DNA from: JAGNNV01 sp031392925
GTDB lineage: Bacteria > Acidobacteriota > Vicinamibacteria > Fen-336 > JAGNNV01
Assembly (NCBI GenBank): GCA_031392925.1
Contig: JANMVV010000158.1
Span: forward strand, 9,418 to 73,417
Reading direction: 5' to 3'
DNA: 64,000 bases
Shown: positions 28,225-36,711 of the stretch, in pieces
How positions within the stretch are numbered: the first letter of the stretch is position 1
How the letters are laid out: every line of letters begins with the position of its first letter
Position numbers and translations under genes: made by a program
Notes under the pieces: generated by a model
Told to the model about the DNA's origin: nothing
Database searches by the model: none
Seen by the model: only the letters and a program-made list of their open reading frames with translations

Positions 28225-28626
28225 TCACTCCTTCACGAAGAAGGACATGAGAGGAAGCCACAGCTCGTGGCCGTAGGGAGCCTTCCGGCCCGCCACCAGG
28301 ATCTCGCTGCCCGGGCGCGCGGCCACGAGCGAAGCCACGTCGCGCAATAGGGACGCCTGCTCGGTCCGGAATTCGGCGCGATAGCGCGTGATCGAGCCTT
28401 CCTTGAAGGTGCTGAAGGATGCGGCCTGCCCGGAAAGCCGCTTCGCCCTCGTCACCACGTCATCCTCGGAGTCGTCGAACACCACCGAAATGGCGAAAGG
28501 CTTCTGCCGGCGGCCCGGGTAGAGGATCTCCACCAGTTCGTCGGACATGCCTTCGATGTTCTCTTCGACCTTCGGCACCACAGGGGGCAGACGGTCGGCA
28601 TACGTCGGAACGCGGTCCCGGCTCAT
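28225..28626 (-). CDS. conserved-looking hypothetical protein
   Basis: A 133-aa soluble protein with no signal or membrane span. It mixes strands and helices (KPFAISVVFDDSEDDVVTRAKRLSG, SITRYRAEFRTEQASLLRDVASLVAARPGSEILVAGR). I do not recognise the family. Codon use and the 43-nt distance to the coiled-coil gene suggest it is the first gene of the minus-strand operon leading to purH. Confidence 0.6.
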   Translation of the reverse strand: MSRDRVPTYADRLPPVVPKVEENIEGMSDELVEILYPGRRQKPFAISVVFDDSEDDVVTRAKRLSGQAASFSTFKEGSITRYRAEFRTEQASLLRDVASLVAARPGSEILVAGRKAPYGHELWLPLMSFFVKE

Positions 28627-28672
28627 CGTGATCGATGAATCTTATCGGTTCCGCGCGGCTTGGGGCGAAGGG

Positions 28673-29947
28673 CTATTTCGAGGCTCCGTCCAGAGCCTCG
28701 ATGGTCGCGGTGGAGGCCGGCCGTTCGGTCTTGAGGCGCGCGGCGATCTGCTCGTTGGCGGCCCAGACCCGGAGGATGTTCTCGCCCACCAGCTTCTTCA
28801 CGTCCGCGTCGGTCCAGCCCCGGCGCAGAAGCTCGGCCACGAGATGGGGATACTTCGAAACATCCTCCAGGCCGTCGGGCAACTCGTCGGTGCCGTCGTA
28901 GTCGCCTCCGAGGCCAATGTGGTCGACCCCGGCGATCCGGCGGATGTGCTCGATGTGGTTGGCGACCTGCTCGAGGGTCGCGTTCTTCGTCTTGAACTGC
29001 GCGGTGACTTCGGCGGTGATCCGCTTCATCGTGGCCTCATCGGTGACTCCCTCGAGCTTCGCCTTCAGGGCGTCGCGACGCTCGCGGCCCTTGGTGGCGA
29101 CGTCCTGGGAGATGAAGCCGGGAACGAAGGTCACCATCACCACACCTCCATTCGACGCCAGCTGGCGCAGGATCGCGTCGGGGACATTGCGCGGCACGTC
29201 GCACAGGGCGCGGGCCGAGCTGTGCGAGAAGATCACCGGCGAGGCGCTGACCCGAATCGCGTCCTCCATGGTCTTTGGGGAGACGTGAGAGAGATCGATC
29301 ATCATGCCGAGACGGTTCATCTCGCGAACCACCTCCTCGCCGAACTTCGTGAGCCCCCCGTGCGTCGCGGGGCCCGCGGCCGCGTCGGCCCAGTCCAGAG
29401 TCACGTTGTGGGTGAGGGTCAGGTAGCGCGCGCCCAGAGCGTAGAAGGCGCGCAGGGCGCCGAGGGAGTTCTCGATGGCGTGACCGCCCTCCATCCCGAG
29501 CATCGACGCGACCTTGCCCCGGCGGAAGATGGGGAGGACCTGGGACGCGTTGAGCGCGAGTTCGAGACGGTCGGGATATTTCTGGATGACCCGGCGGGCG
29601 ATGTCGATCTGTTCGAGCTGCACCTTCGCATAGCCGAGCTTCTTCGTTTCCTCCTCGCCCGGAATGTAAACGGACCAGAACTGCCCCCCCATCATCCCCT
29701 GGGCCATTCTTGGAAGATCGGTCTGGCCGGGCGCGGTCTTGCGAAGGTCGTAGGCCTCGACGTCCTTGGGACTCTCCTTGGAGATCCGAATGGCCCAGGG
29801 AACGTCATTGTGGCCATCGATCAGGGGCGTGACCTTGAGGATGGCCCGGGCGCGCGTCAGGAAGGGATCGGCGGCGGTCTTTGAAGCGGTCGGCACGGCG
29901 GGAGCCCCCTGAAGAAGCGTCATCACGGCGAAGGCGGTTGTGATCAT
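28673..29947 (-). CDS. M19 membrane dipeptidase-like metallopeptidase
   Basis: A 424-aa protein with a short N-terminal signal-like stretch (MITTAFAVMTLLQGAPAV). All renal-dipeptidase signatures are present: DGHNDVPW (first metal His/Asp), GMEGGHAIE (bridging Glu), MIDLSHVS and FSHSSARAL (histidines), and GGDYDG (C-terminal Asp). It should hydrolyse dipeptides, including D-amino acid-containing ones, with two zinc ions, probably in the periplasm. It lies alone on the minus strand, separated from the upstream pseudokinase gene by 69 nt. With the M18 and M24 enzymes it gives three exported peptidases within 8 kb. Confidence 0.92.
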   Translation of the reverse strand: MITTAFAVMTLLQGAPAVPTASKTAADPFLTRARAILKVTPLIDGHNDVPWAIRISKESPKDVEAYDLRKTAPGQTDLPRMAQGMMGGQFWSVYIPGEEETKKLGYAKVQLEQIDIARRVIQKYPDRLELALNASQVLPIFRRGKVASMLGMEGGHAIENSLGALRAFYALGARYLTLTHNVTLDWADAAAGPATHGGLTKFGEEVVREMNRLGMMIDLSHVSPKTMEDAIRVSASPVIFSHSSARALCDVPRNVPDAILRQLASNGGVVMVTFVPGFISQDVATKGRERRDALKAKLEGVTDEATMKRITAEVTAQFKTKNATLEQVANHIEHIRRIAGVDHIGLGGDYDGTDELPDGLEDVSKYPHLVAELLRRGWTDADVKKLVGENILRVWAANEQIAARLKTERPASTATIEALDGASK

Positions 29948-30016
29948 GTGTCCTCGTGTCGGCCGGAAGGGGCAGAGCCCGTTTCGAGGGCTCGGCGCGG
30001 CCTGAAGGCTCGAAGC

Positions 30017-32143
30017 TTAGAGCTTGAAGTCGATTTGAATGGCGACCCAGGCCCGGCCGGGTTTGCCGTTGAGGGTGGCCGGCTTGTACTTGCGCCGTTT
30101 CACGTTGTCGAGCGCGGCCTGATTGAGGCCCGAGGTGCCGGCAACACCGCGGATGAGGCGGACTTCGGCCACGTTTCCCTGCTCGTCCACCAGCGCCGAG
30201 ACCACCACGCTTCCGGTGATCCTCTGCGCACGGGCTATGGGCGGATACTCGATCCTGAACTGCGAGACGAGAATCGGGGCCACCACCACCGGGTCGGAGA
30301 GATCGAGCAGTGCCGGACCTCCGGCGGGCGCCGGGGCCGCGGCGGCTCCCGCGGGCGGCGGGACTGCAGCCGTGGGTGGGGGCGAGGCGGGGGAAGCGGC
30401 CACGGGAGCGGGCGTGCTCGCCGGAGCGATGGACGGGGATGCGGCGGCGGCCTCGAATGCTTTCGCGACCTCCGCGGCCCTCGCGGCCTCGGCGGCGCGA
30501 GTTTCCTCCGCCTTCTTCCTCTCCTCTTCGATCTTCAGACGCTCGGCCTGCAGACGGGCCTCCTGATCGGCCTGGGCCTTCTTCCTCGCTTCGTCCTGGG
30601 CCTTTTGCAGTTCCGCCGGATCGACGGCCCGGCCTTTCGCCTTGGCCTGAGCTTCGATCGTCTTCTTCGCTTCGTCCGCCGCCTTCTGTTCGGCCGCGAC
30701 CTTTTCAGCCTCGAGCGCCGCGAGGCGCGACTCGAGCTCGCGAACCCGAGCGAGGGCCGCCGTCTCCGCCGCGTTCATGGTGGGCGCGGTGGCAGGGCCG
30801 GGAGTCGGAGCGGCGGAGCGCGTGAGGAAATAGCCCGCGACCGCCGCAACCACGACCACCCCGATGACAACCGGCGCCACGGGGAAGCCCTTCTTCTCGG
30901 CCAGGATGCTCTGGAAGAGCTGGTCTTCAGCCGGGCTCGGAGGCGCCGGGCTCGCCGCCGGCGCCGGAACGCGGCTGATGCGCCCCGAGTCGTGCTTGAC
31001 CGGTTCAAACTTGGCGGCTTCCGCCTTGAAGGCCTCGGGCCGGATCGCGTCCATCCGAAGCGTGCTGTCGAGGGCGGCCCTGGGCGGAGCGGCGGGCGTC
31101 GACGCCGGCCCGCCGTGGACCAGGCCGGAGGCCGAGACCACCGTTGGCGCGGCCGCGGCGGGGGGAGCGCTCATCTCGGCGAGATACGGCCGGTAGTCCG
31201 CGTTCTTTTCGGCCTTGATCCGGGCCGCGTCGTCGTCTCCCTCGTCACGGAAAAGAGTGTGCATGAAGAACGCAAGATTGAACGTGGTCGGCGAATAGTC
31301 GCCGGAGAAGAGCAGAGTGTCGACCGCCTTCTTGAACGCGGTCGCATCCTTGAACCTCCGGCCCGGATCCTCGGCCAGGGCCTGGCCGAGGAGCGCCGCC
31401 AGCGCTTTGGGGATGGGCGCCCCGTCCGTTCCGGGCGACTGGATCCTCGCGGCTTCGATGCTCTTGAGCGTCGATTCCGTCCGGGGCAGGGCCACCCCGG
31501 TGAGCATCTCGAAGAGTTGCGCGCCGAGACTGAAGATATCGGCCCTGATGTCGAGGGGCGCCGTCCCTTCCAGTTCAGGGGCGAGGAACCTGGCCTCGCG
31601 GACCCCCACGCAATTCGCGTTGCGCAGGACGCGAGGCGGCAGTCCGAAACCGCGGACACTGACTTCGCCGTCATGGGACACGTGGATGAATTCCGGAACC
31701 AGGAAGCCGTGGGTCTGCTTCTTACCCTGGGCCGCCTCGAGAGCGGCCGCGGCCTTGCTCGCGATCAGGAGGGCGTGGTCGGCGGCGAAAGGGTGGCCCT
31801 CGGCCTGCGACCGCTCCATGAGCGCGCCCACCGATCGGCCGTCGAACAGTTCATATGCCGAAAACGCCGTCTTGTCGAGGCGTCCGGCCTCGAAGCCGCG
31901 GACCACCTGCGCGTGCTGGACCGCCAGTCCGTTTTTCAGCCCGTCGGCCAGAGCCTGGGCGACCTCGGGGGCCAGGAGTTCGGAGCGAAACAGCTGGACA
32001 TGCCGCTCGTATCCCGAGGTCCCCAGTTGTATGGCGCGAAAGAACGAGCCAGCGCTGGTTCGCGCGTCCTCGGACTGCAGGACGAACCGACCGTATCGCT
32101 CTTTGGTCTCCACGTGGCGCCTCGCTTCACGGACAGCAAACAC
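30017..32143 (-). CDS. pseudokinase-transmembrane-coiled coil-TonB_C fusion protein
   Basis: A 708-aa protein from GTG 32143, with AAGGAAG about 7 nt upstream. Residues 17-280 follow a Ser/Thr kinase pattern: a hinge-like YELFDGRSVGALM (97-109), an APE motif (188-190), DIFSLGAQLFEMLTG (202-216) and DPGRRF (259-264). The catalytic HRDLKPEN is replaced by HGFLVPEFI (145-153) and DFG by RGFG (164-167), so it should not phosphorylate. A Pro/Ala linker, one membrane span (422-441), an Ala/Glu/Lys coiled coil (457-566), a Pro-rich stretch and a TonB C-terminal domain (about 622-708, with RIEYPPIARAQRITGSVVVSALVDEQGNV) follow. The topology is cytoplasmic pseudokinase and periplasmic TonB. It lies directly behind the PilM/N/O-P genes. 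Confidence 0.8.
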   Translation of the reverse strand: MFAVREARRHVETKERYGRFVLQSEDARTSAGSFFRAIQLGTSGYERHVQLFRSELLAPEVAQALADGLKNGLAVQHAQVVRGFEAGRLDKTAFSAYELFDGRSVGALMERSQAEGHPFAADHALLIASKAAAALEAAQGKKQTHGFLVPEFIHVSHDGEVSVRGFGLPPRVLRNANCVGVREARFLAPELEGTAPLDIRADIFSLGAQLFEMLTGVALPRTESTLKSIEAARIQSPGTDGAPIPKALAALLGQALAEDPGRRFKDATAFKKAVDTLLFSGDYSPTTFNLAFFMHTLFRDEGDDDAARIKAEKNADYRPYLAEMSAPPAAAAPTVVSASGLVHGGPASTPAAPPRAALDSTLRMDAIRPEAFKAEAAKFEPVKHDSGRISRVPAPAASPAPPSPAEDQLFQSILAEKKGFPVAPVVIGVVVVAAVAGYFLTRSAAPTPGPATAPTMNAAETAALARVRELESRLAALEAEKVAAEQKAADEAKKTIEAQAKAKGRAVDPAELQKAQDEARKKAQADQEARLQAERLKIEEERKKAEETRAAEAARAAEVAKAFEAAAASPSIAPASTPAPVAASPASPPPTAAVPPPAGAAAAPAPAGGPALLDLSDPVVVAPILVSQFRIEYPPIARAQRITGSVVVSALVDEQGNVAEVRLIRGVAGTSGLNQAALDNVKRRKYKPATLNGKPGRAWVAIQIDFKL

Positions 32144-32229
32144 CGGGGCTTCCTTCCTCTTGAAGTCGGATCGCCCACCGCGGCTGTCGTCCCGAGAACG
32201 CTACACGCCGAGCGACCCCGAGGTCAATG

Positions 32230-33102
32230 TCAGCGCTCCGACGAACCTGCCTTGAGAACCACGCGTCCGTGCAGGGGCGAGGTAAACACCGCCCCCTCGT
32301 CACGGTCGATCGAGACGCAGGTCCAGCCGTCGACGGCATCGCCCACCGAGATGACGCGGACCTCGTCGCCCACGCGAATGGAGACGCGGCTCTTCCCTTC
32401 CGAGACCAGGAACGCGACCAGGGCAAACGGCGGCGCGGGCGCCGGCTCGACCGCGGGGATCGTCCCGGCCGGATCGAGAGGGGCAGCGGAAGGCGTCAGA
32501 GGGCGGGGCGGGGCGAGCCTTCGCGGCGTCTTCGAGACCTCAGGCAAAGGTGCAGCCTCCGCCGGAGGCGGATCCGAACCCCCGGAGCAGGCCGGGGGCG
32601 CGGGGATGCTGCCGCCCGGAAGCGATTCAAACACTCCGGTGTTGGCGGAGATGGCCCAGTTCTCGCCCTTTTCTCGAATGGAGACACCGCGCAGGAAGGC
32701 TCCGCGGCCCGGATCCCCCAGCCTCTTTAGAAGCTCCACTACTGAGCGGTGCGCCCCGGTGGCCTCCACCGTGGCGCCTCCCTCGGAACCGCCGGTCACG
32801 CTCAGGGCGAAGGGCGATAGCGAAAGGCCGGCGGTCGCGGCGACCGCGCGCTGACGCAGCGACGCCGGATCCGAGGAAGCCCGGCAGACGGTTCCGAGAG
32901 CGCTGCCGATGCGGGCGCGAAGGGCCTTTGTCTCGCCCACCCCGCGCTCGGCCTTGACCCGGTCGCGCCGGATCTTGCTCTGCTGGCTCAGTCGAGTCTC
33001 CTGCTCGGCCCGCATGGGAGCGACGAGACCGAACCACACGATCGCCGCCAGGAGCCACGGCGCGATCGCTTGGACCTCCCGGCTCGTCCGGCGTTTCATC
33101 AT
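32230..33102 (-). CDS. PilO-PilP-like fusion protein of a pilus/secretion platform
   Basis: A 290-aa protein begun at ATG 33102, which overlaps the previous stop by ATGA; the much longer open frame upstream is a shadow. One membrane span (12-30) is followed by a short coiled coil. A ferredoxin-like PilO/GspM-type domain comes next (about 93-157, with FALSVTGGSEGGATVEATG and FLRGVSIREKGENWAIS). A Pro/Ala linker (165-222) and a beta-rich PilP/GspC-HR-like domain (225-285, FLVSEGKSRVSIRVGDEV and GDAVDGWTCVSIDRD) complete it. In most bacteria PilO and PilP are separate. The family call rests on domain order and context rather than a search. Confidence 0.6.
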   Translation of the reverse strand: MMKRRTSREVQAIAPWLLAAIVWFGLVAPMRAEQETRLSQQSKIRRDRVKAERGVGETKALRARIGSALGTVCRASSDPASLRQRAVAATAGLSLSPFALSVTGGSEGGATVEATGAHRSVVELLKRLGDPGRGAFLRGVSIREKGENWAISANTGVFESLPGGSIPAPPACSGGSDPPPAEAAPLPEVSKTPRRLAPPRPLTPSAAPLDPAGTIPAVEPAPAPPFALVAFLVSEGKSRVSIRVGDEVRVISVGDAVDGWTCVSIDRDEGAVFTSPLHGRVVLKAGSSER

Positions 33103-33632
33103 CGCGCGATCCCCTTCGGACGATGAAGGGCCGCGACGGTCGCGCGGACCAGGCCGGGGCGGCTCTCTGACCCGGGACGGATATCGCTGAAGCGCGGCGC
33201 CTTCGAAAGGGCGCTCAGGAAGCGGTCGTAGGCCTCGGGCCCGCGGGCGACCACAGCCAGTTCCACGCGAGCGGTCGCATCCGGCTGGTACTCGATCCTG
33301 TAACTCATCACCGAGACGCCCTGGGGAAGAATCTCCCGCAGATCGGCGATGATCCGCTCGGGCGACGACTCCACGCTGGCGGCCGCGACGAGGAGGTCCG
33401 GACTCTTGAGCAGCATCCGCTTTTCGCTCTCGGCCGACTGAGCGAGCGCCGCCGCCTCGGCCATCGCCTTGCGCATCGATCGATCCGCCGAAGAGGCGGC
33501 CATTCCCTCGCTGGCCGCGATGGCGAGCGCATACGCGAGGGCCACGAAGCCCGCGATCTGCACGCCTCGCCAGGCGCCTTGCGCTTCGTCGGCGAGGGCG
33601 CGCGAGCCGAATTCGGGGAGGCCGAGGCTCAC
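33099..33632 (-). CDS. PilN-like inner-membrane protein
   Basis: A 177-aa protein starting in an ATGA overlap with the PilM-like gene. A short cytoplasmic N-terminus is followed by one span at about 24-44 (VQIAGFVALAYALAIAASEG) and a periplasmic helix (KAMAEAAALAQSAESEKRML). A ferredoxin-like domain completes it (DLREILPQGVSVMSYRIEYQPDATARVELAVVARGPEAYDRFLSAL). This is the layout of PilN/GspL-C. It lacks the full PilN MINLLPWR start that binds PilM, so its partner interface may be changed. It would join PilM-like and PilO-P-like proteins in an inner-membrane platform. Confidence 0.6.
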   Translation of the reverse strand: MSLGLPEFGSRALADEAQGAWRGVQIAGFVALAYALAIAASEGMAASSADRSMRKAMAEAAALAQSAESEKRMLLKSPDLLVAAASVESSPERIIADLREILPQGVSVMSYRIEYQPDATARVELAVVARGPEAYDRFLSALSKAPRFSDIRPGSESRPGLVRATVAALHRPKGIAR

Positions 33633-34477
33633 TTCGAAGCACTCTCGTGGAAGAGGGACAGGAACGGAAACCGCTGAGGATCGGCGGCGCCGCGAAGGGC
33701 CGGTTCATCGAACGCGGTCTGGATCGTGACATCGCTGGCCTTGCCCCGCAGGGAGGAGGCGTCCTCGCCGAGCACGCGGATTTCCGAGACTTCGCTCGCC
33801 GCCCGCAGGGCTTCGTCGATCGAGCGCTGACCCCGGTCGTCTCCAAGGACGAGGAGACGGAGGTGGATCGCGTCCATGACCCCGGAAGCGTCGCGGACCG
33901 CGATGGCGCAGGCCGAGTCGCCGAAGATGAGATCCACCGTGCCCGGTCTCGGCGGGAGGCCGCGCAGGGCGGCGGAGAGCGAGGACGTGACCCGGGGGCG
34001 GCCGAATCCGAGCGAGGTCATCACCCTCTCGCCTTCCTCGATCGTGGTTTTGAGCACGGCCTGGGCCAGCACCGCGCCGCGGTGGACCGAGGACGAGCGT
34101 TCCGACCGGACCTCGGACAGCGCGATCGGAAAAGGCAGGAGGGGGGCCAGCCGGAACCGGACCAGATCGGCTTCCTCCACCTCCGGAGCCTGCGTCTTCT
34201 TCATGGCGGAGAGGTCGACGATCGAAGGAAAGGAGGCGCCCAGGGGCAGGAGGAGCGTGGCGTCACCGGAAGGGGCCTTGAGTTCGCGGGAGAGGCGAGA
34301 GACCGCCTCCCTCGAATCGGCCAGGACATCGGAAAAGAGGTCGCCCCCGCTGGCGCGCGACGCGAACCGCTCCGAACCGAAACGTTCCAGGCGCGGGCCC
34401 GAGAAACCCTCCCGATAGACCGCGAGGGCGGCGCTGCGCGTGTCGACAAAGACGAGCGCCTTCTCGGAGAACCACAT
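33629..34477 (-). CDS. PilM/GspL-like actin-fold cytoplasmic protein
   Basis: A 282-aa protein, shorter than typical PilM (about 350). The N-terminal ALVFVDTRSAALAVYREG is a degenerate nucleotide-binding hairpin of the actin fold. Later segments PGTVDLIFGDSACAIAVRDASGVMDAIHLRLL and EVSEIRVLGEDASSL match the second phosphate loop and adenosine region in position. FRLAPLLPFPIALSEVRSER resembles the 1B/1C region of PilM and GspL, which binds PilN. It is the first gene of a three-gene ATGA-coupled unit. A TAAGAT hexamer ends nine bases before the ATG. Confidence 0.6.
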   Translation of the reverse strand: MWFSEKALVFVDTRSAALAVYREGFSGPRLERFGSERFASRASGGDLFSDVLADSREAVSRLSRELKAPSGDATLLLPLGASFPSIVDLSAMKKTQAPEVEEADLVRFRLAPLLPFPIALSEVRSERSSSVHRGAVLAQAVLKTTIEEGERVMTSLGFGRPRVTSSLSAALRGLPPRPGTVDLIFGDSACAIAVRDASGVMDAIHLRLLVLGDDRGQRSIDEALRAASEVSEIRVLGEDASSLRGKASDVTIQTAFDEPALRGAADPQRFPFLSLFHESASK

Positions 34478-34486
34478 GGGGACTCA

Positions 34487-34492
34487 ATCTTA
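34487..34492 (-). promoter_or_regulatory. -10 element of the PilM-like operon
   Basis: TAAGAT on the minus strand lies nine bases upstream of ATG 34477. TTCATA is a weak -35 sixteen bases further up. This is the same hexamer as the htrA -10 and implies a leader of only a few bases. Confidence 0.4.
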
Positions 34493-34611
34493 GGGTGTCT
34501 TTGCATCATATGAACCCCTTGACCCTTTCGCTAAGATCCGGGCAGTTGATTCCAATACGTCCGTGAACCCTCCGGGCGGTTCTCCCAGGCCCGGCTCAGA
34601 GTGGAGGTCCC

Positions 34612-36711
34612 ATGAAGGCTTTCGAGAGCACGCAGATCCGCAACGTGGCGCTGGTCGGTCACGGAGGCTGCGGGAAGACCTCGATCGTGGCCGACGCTCT
34701 GTTCACCATGGGGGTGACGCCGAGGCTCGGCCACGTCACCGATGGCACCGCGGCCACCGACTTCGACCCCGAGGAGATCGAGCGAAAGATTTCGATCCAG
34801 ACTTCGGTCGCGAGCGGTGACTGGGCGGACACCCGCATCAACCTCATCGACACGCCCGGATACGCGAACTTCGTGGGCGAGGCGCTCTCCGCTCTGCGGG
34901 CCGCCGATGCCGCCATCGAAGTGGTCGACGCGGTCGCGGGGCCGGAGGTGCAGACCCATCGCCTTTTTCACGCGGCCGAGGACATGGAGCTTCCGCGCGT
35001 CTTCGTGATCAATCGGATGGACCGCGAGAACGCCTCATTCGGCCACACCGTGGAGGCCCTGCGGAAGGCCTTCGGACGCACGGTCACTCCCATCGAGTTC
35101 CCCATCGGGGAAGGAGCCGCGTTCAAGGGTGTCGTCGACCTGGTGAACTCCAAGGCCTGGGCGTTTCTGGACGACGAGAGCGGCACCTTCAGCGAGTTCA
35201 AGATGACCAAGGATCTCGAGGAGGCGACGGTGCGCTTCCGCCAGGAGCTCGTGGAGGTGGTGGCCGAGACCGATGAGGCGCTCATGGCCGAGTTCTTCGA
35301 CAAGGGGACGCTGTCGCCGGAAGCACTCGGGGAAGGACTGAAGAAGGCGTGCCAGCGCGGCCAGATCTTCCCCACCCTTCCCTTCTCTTCGATCAAGAAC
35401 ATCGGCGCGGCCCAGCTGCTGAACGCGATTGTCGCCTACCTGCCGAGCCCCACCGACCGGCCGGAGGTGAAGGGCAAGGGCCCCGCGGGCGAAGAGTCGA
35501 GGCCCTGCTCGGTGAGCGCGCCCGCCTCGGCCTTCGTGTTCAAGACCATCTCCGATCCGCACGCCGGACGCCTCTCCTTCGTGCGCGTGGTCTCGGGAAA
35601 GTTCAATCACGACCTCACCATCACGGTTTTGAGCCGCGACGTCCAGGAGCGCGTGGGGGCCTTGTCCCACGTGGTCGGGAAGACCCTCGTCCCCGCCACC
35701 GAACTGATCGCCGGCGACATTGGCGTGATCGCAAAACTCAAGGAGGCCCACACTGGAGACACGCTCTCCGACAAGGCCCGCCCGATCACCTTCCCGCCCA
35801 TCGACTGGCCGGAAACCCTCACCACCTTCGCGATCGCGCCGAAGACGCGGGGCGACGACGACAAGATCGGCATCGCGATGAGCCGCCTCATCGAAGAAGA
35901 CCCGGTCCTGAAACTCGAGCATGCCACCGAGACCCATGAGCTGCTCCTGCGCGGCCTCGGCCAGCTCCACATCGAGACCGTCGTCTCCAAGCTCGCCAAG
36001 CGCTACAAGGTGGAGGTGAACCTCAAGCGCCCCACCATCCCCTATCGCGAGACCATCAAGGCTTCGGCCGACGGCCACGGGCGCCACAAGAAGCAGACCG
36101 GCGGTCACGGCCAGTTCGCGGACTGCAAGATCACCATGCGTCCCCTGGCGCGCGGGGAAGACTTCAAGTACATCAACGGCACCTTCGGCGGCTCCATTCC
36201 CAGGAACTTCCTGCCCGCCATCGAGAAGGGCATCCAGGAAAGCCGCAAGCGCGGCGTCATCGCGGGCTGTCCCATGGTGGACTTCGAAGTGGAGGTCACC
36301 GACGGCCAGTTTCATGACGTCGACTCCTCGGAAATGGCCTTCAAGATCGCGGGGTCGCTGGCCTTCAAAGACGCGGTCGCGAAGTGCCGGCCCACCCTGC
36401 TCGAGCCCATGATGGCGGTGGAGGTGGTGATGCCCGAGGAGTTCGCGGGGGCGGTGATGGGCGACCTGTCCAGCCGTCGCGGCCGGCCCCAGGGCATGGA
36501 GCCTTTCCGCGATCTTCAGAAGATCAAGGCGGAGGTCCCGCTGGCCGAACTCGAGACCTTCGATCAGGACCTCACCTCTCTTACCGGCGGCCGCGGTTCC
36601 TTTCACATGGAGTTGATCCGGTACGATGAGGTGCCGGGCCACCTTCTCGATAAGGTGGCGGCCGAGATCCGGGCTCACCGACCCGGAGACCATCACAAGG
36701 AAGAGGAATAG
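34612..36711 (+). CDS. EF-G-like translational GTPase, variant (second EF-G)
   Basis: A 699-aa protein with GGAGG upstream of ATG 34612. All five EF-G domains are recognisable, but the GTPase motifs differ from the canonical copy at 55560-57659. The P-loop is GHGGCGKTS (16-24), G3 is DTPGYANF instead of DTPGHVDF, and G4 is NRMDRE instead of NKMD. The tail (DQDLTSLTGGRGSFHMELIRYDEVP) fits domain V of the EF-G2/EF-G-like subfamily. Such paralogues may act in ribosome recycling, stress or specialised translocation. Its last base is the first base of the next start codon, so it is coupled to a TonB-domain gene. Confidence 0.9.
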   Translation: MKAFESTQIRNVALVGHGGCGKTSIVADALFTMGVTPRLGHVTDGTAATDFDPEEIERKISIQTSVASGDWADTRINLIDTPGYANFVGEALSALRAADAAIEVVDAVAGPEVQTHRLFHAAEDMELPRVFVINRMDRENASFGHTVEALRKAFGRTVTPIEFPIGEGAAFKGVVDLVNSKAWAFLDDESGTFSEFKMTKDLEEATVRFRQELVEVVAETDEALMAEFFDKGTLSPEALGEGLKKACQRGQIFPTLPFSSIKNIGAAQLLNAIVAYLPSPTDRPEVKGKGPAGEESRPCSVSAPASAFVFKTISDPHAGRLSFVRVVSGKFNHDLTITVLSRDVQERVGALSHVVGKTLVPATELIAGDIGVIAKLKEAHTGDTLSDKARPITFPPIDWPETLTTFAIAPKTRGDDDKIGIAMSRLIEEDPVLKLEHATETHELLLRGLGQLHIETVVSKLAKRYKVEVNLKRPTIPYRETIKASADGHGRHKKQTGGHGQFADCKITMRPLARGEDFKYINGTFGGSIPRNFLPAIEKGIQESRKRGVIAGCPMVDFEVEVTDGQFHDVDSSEMAFKIAGSLAFKDAVAKCRPTLLEPMMAVEVVMPEEFAGAVMGDLSSRRGRPQGMEPFRDLQKIKAEVPLAELETFDQDLTSLTGGRGSFHMELIRYDEVPGHLLDKVAAEIRAHRPGDHHKEEE

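Noticed and set aside
29948..32854. 968-codon plus-strand frame
   Set aside because: Shadow of the pseudokinase-TonB gene and the PilO-P-like gene; composition dominated by Arg/Gly and no recognisable motif.
33103..33846. N-terminal extension of the PilO-P-like frame
   Set aside because: The extra 248 codons overlap the PilN-like and PilM-like genes and are Arg-rich; the ATGA start at 33102 is better.
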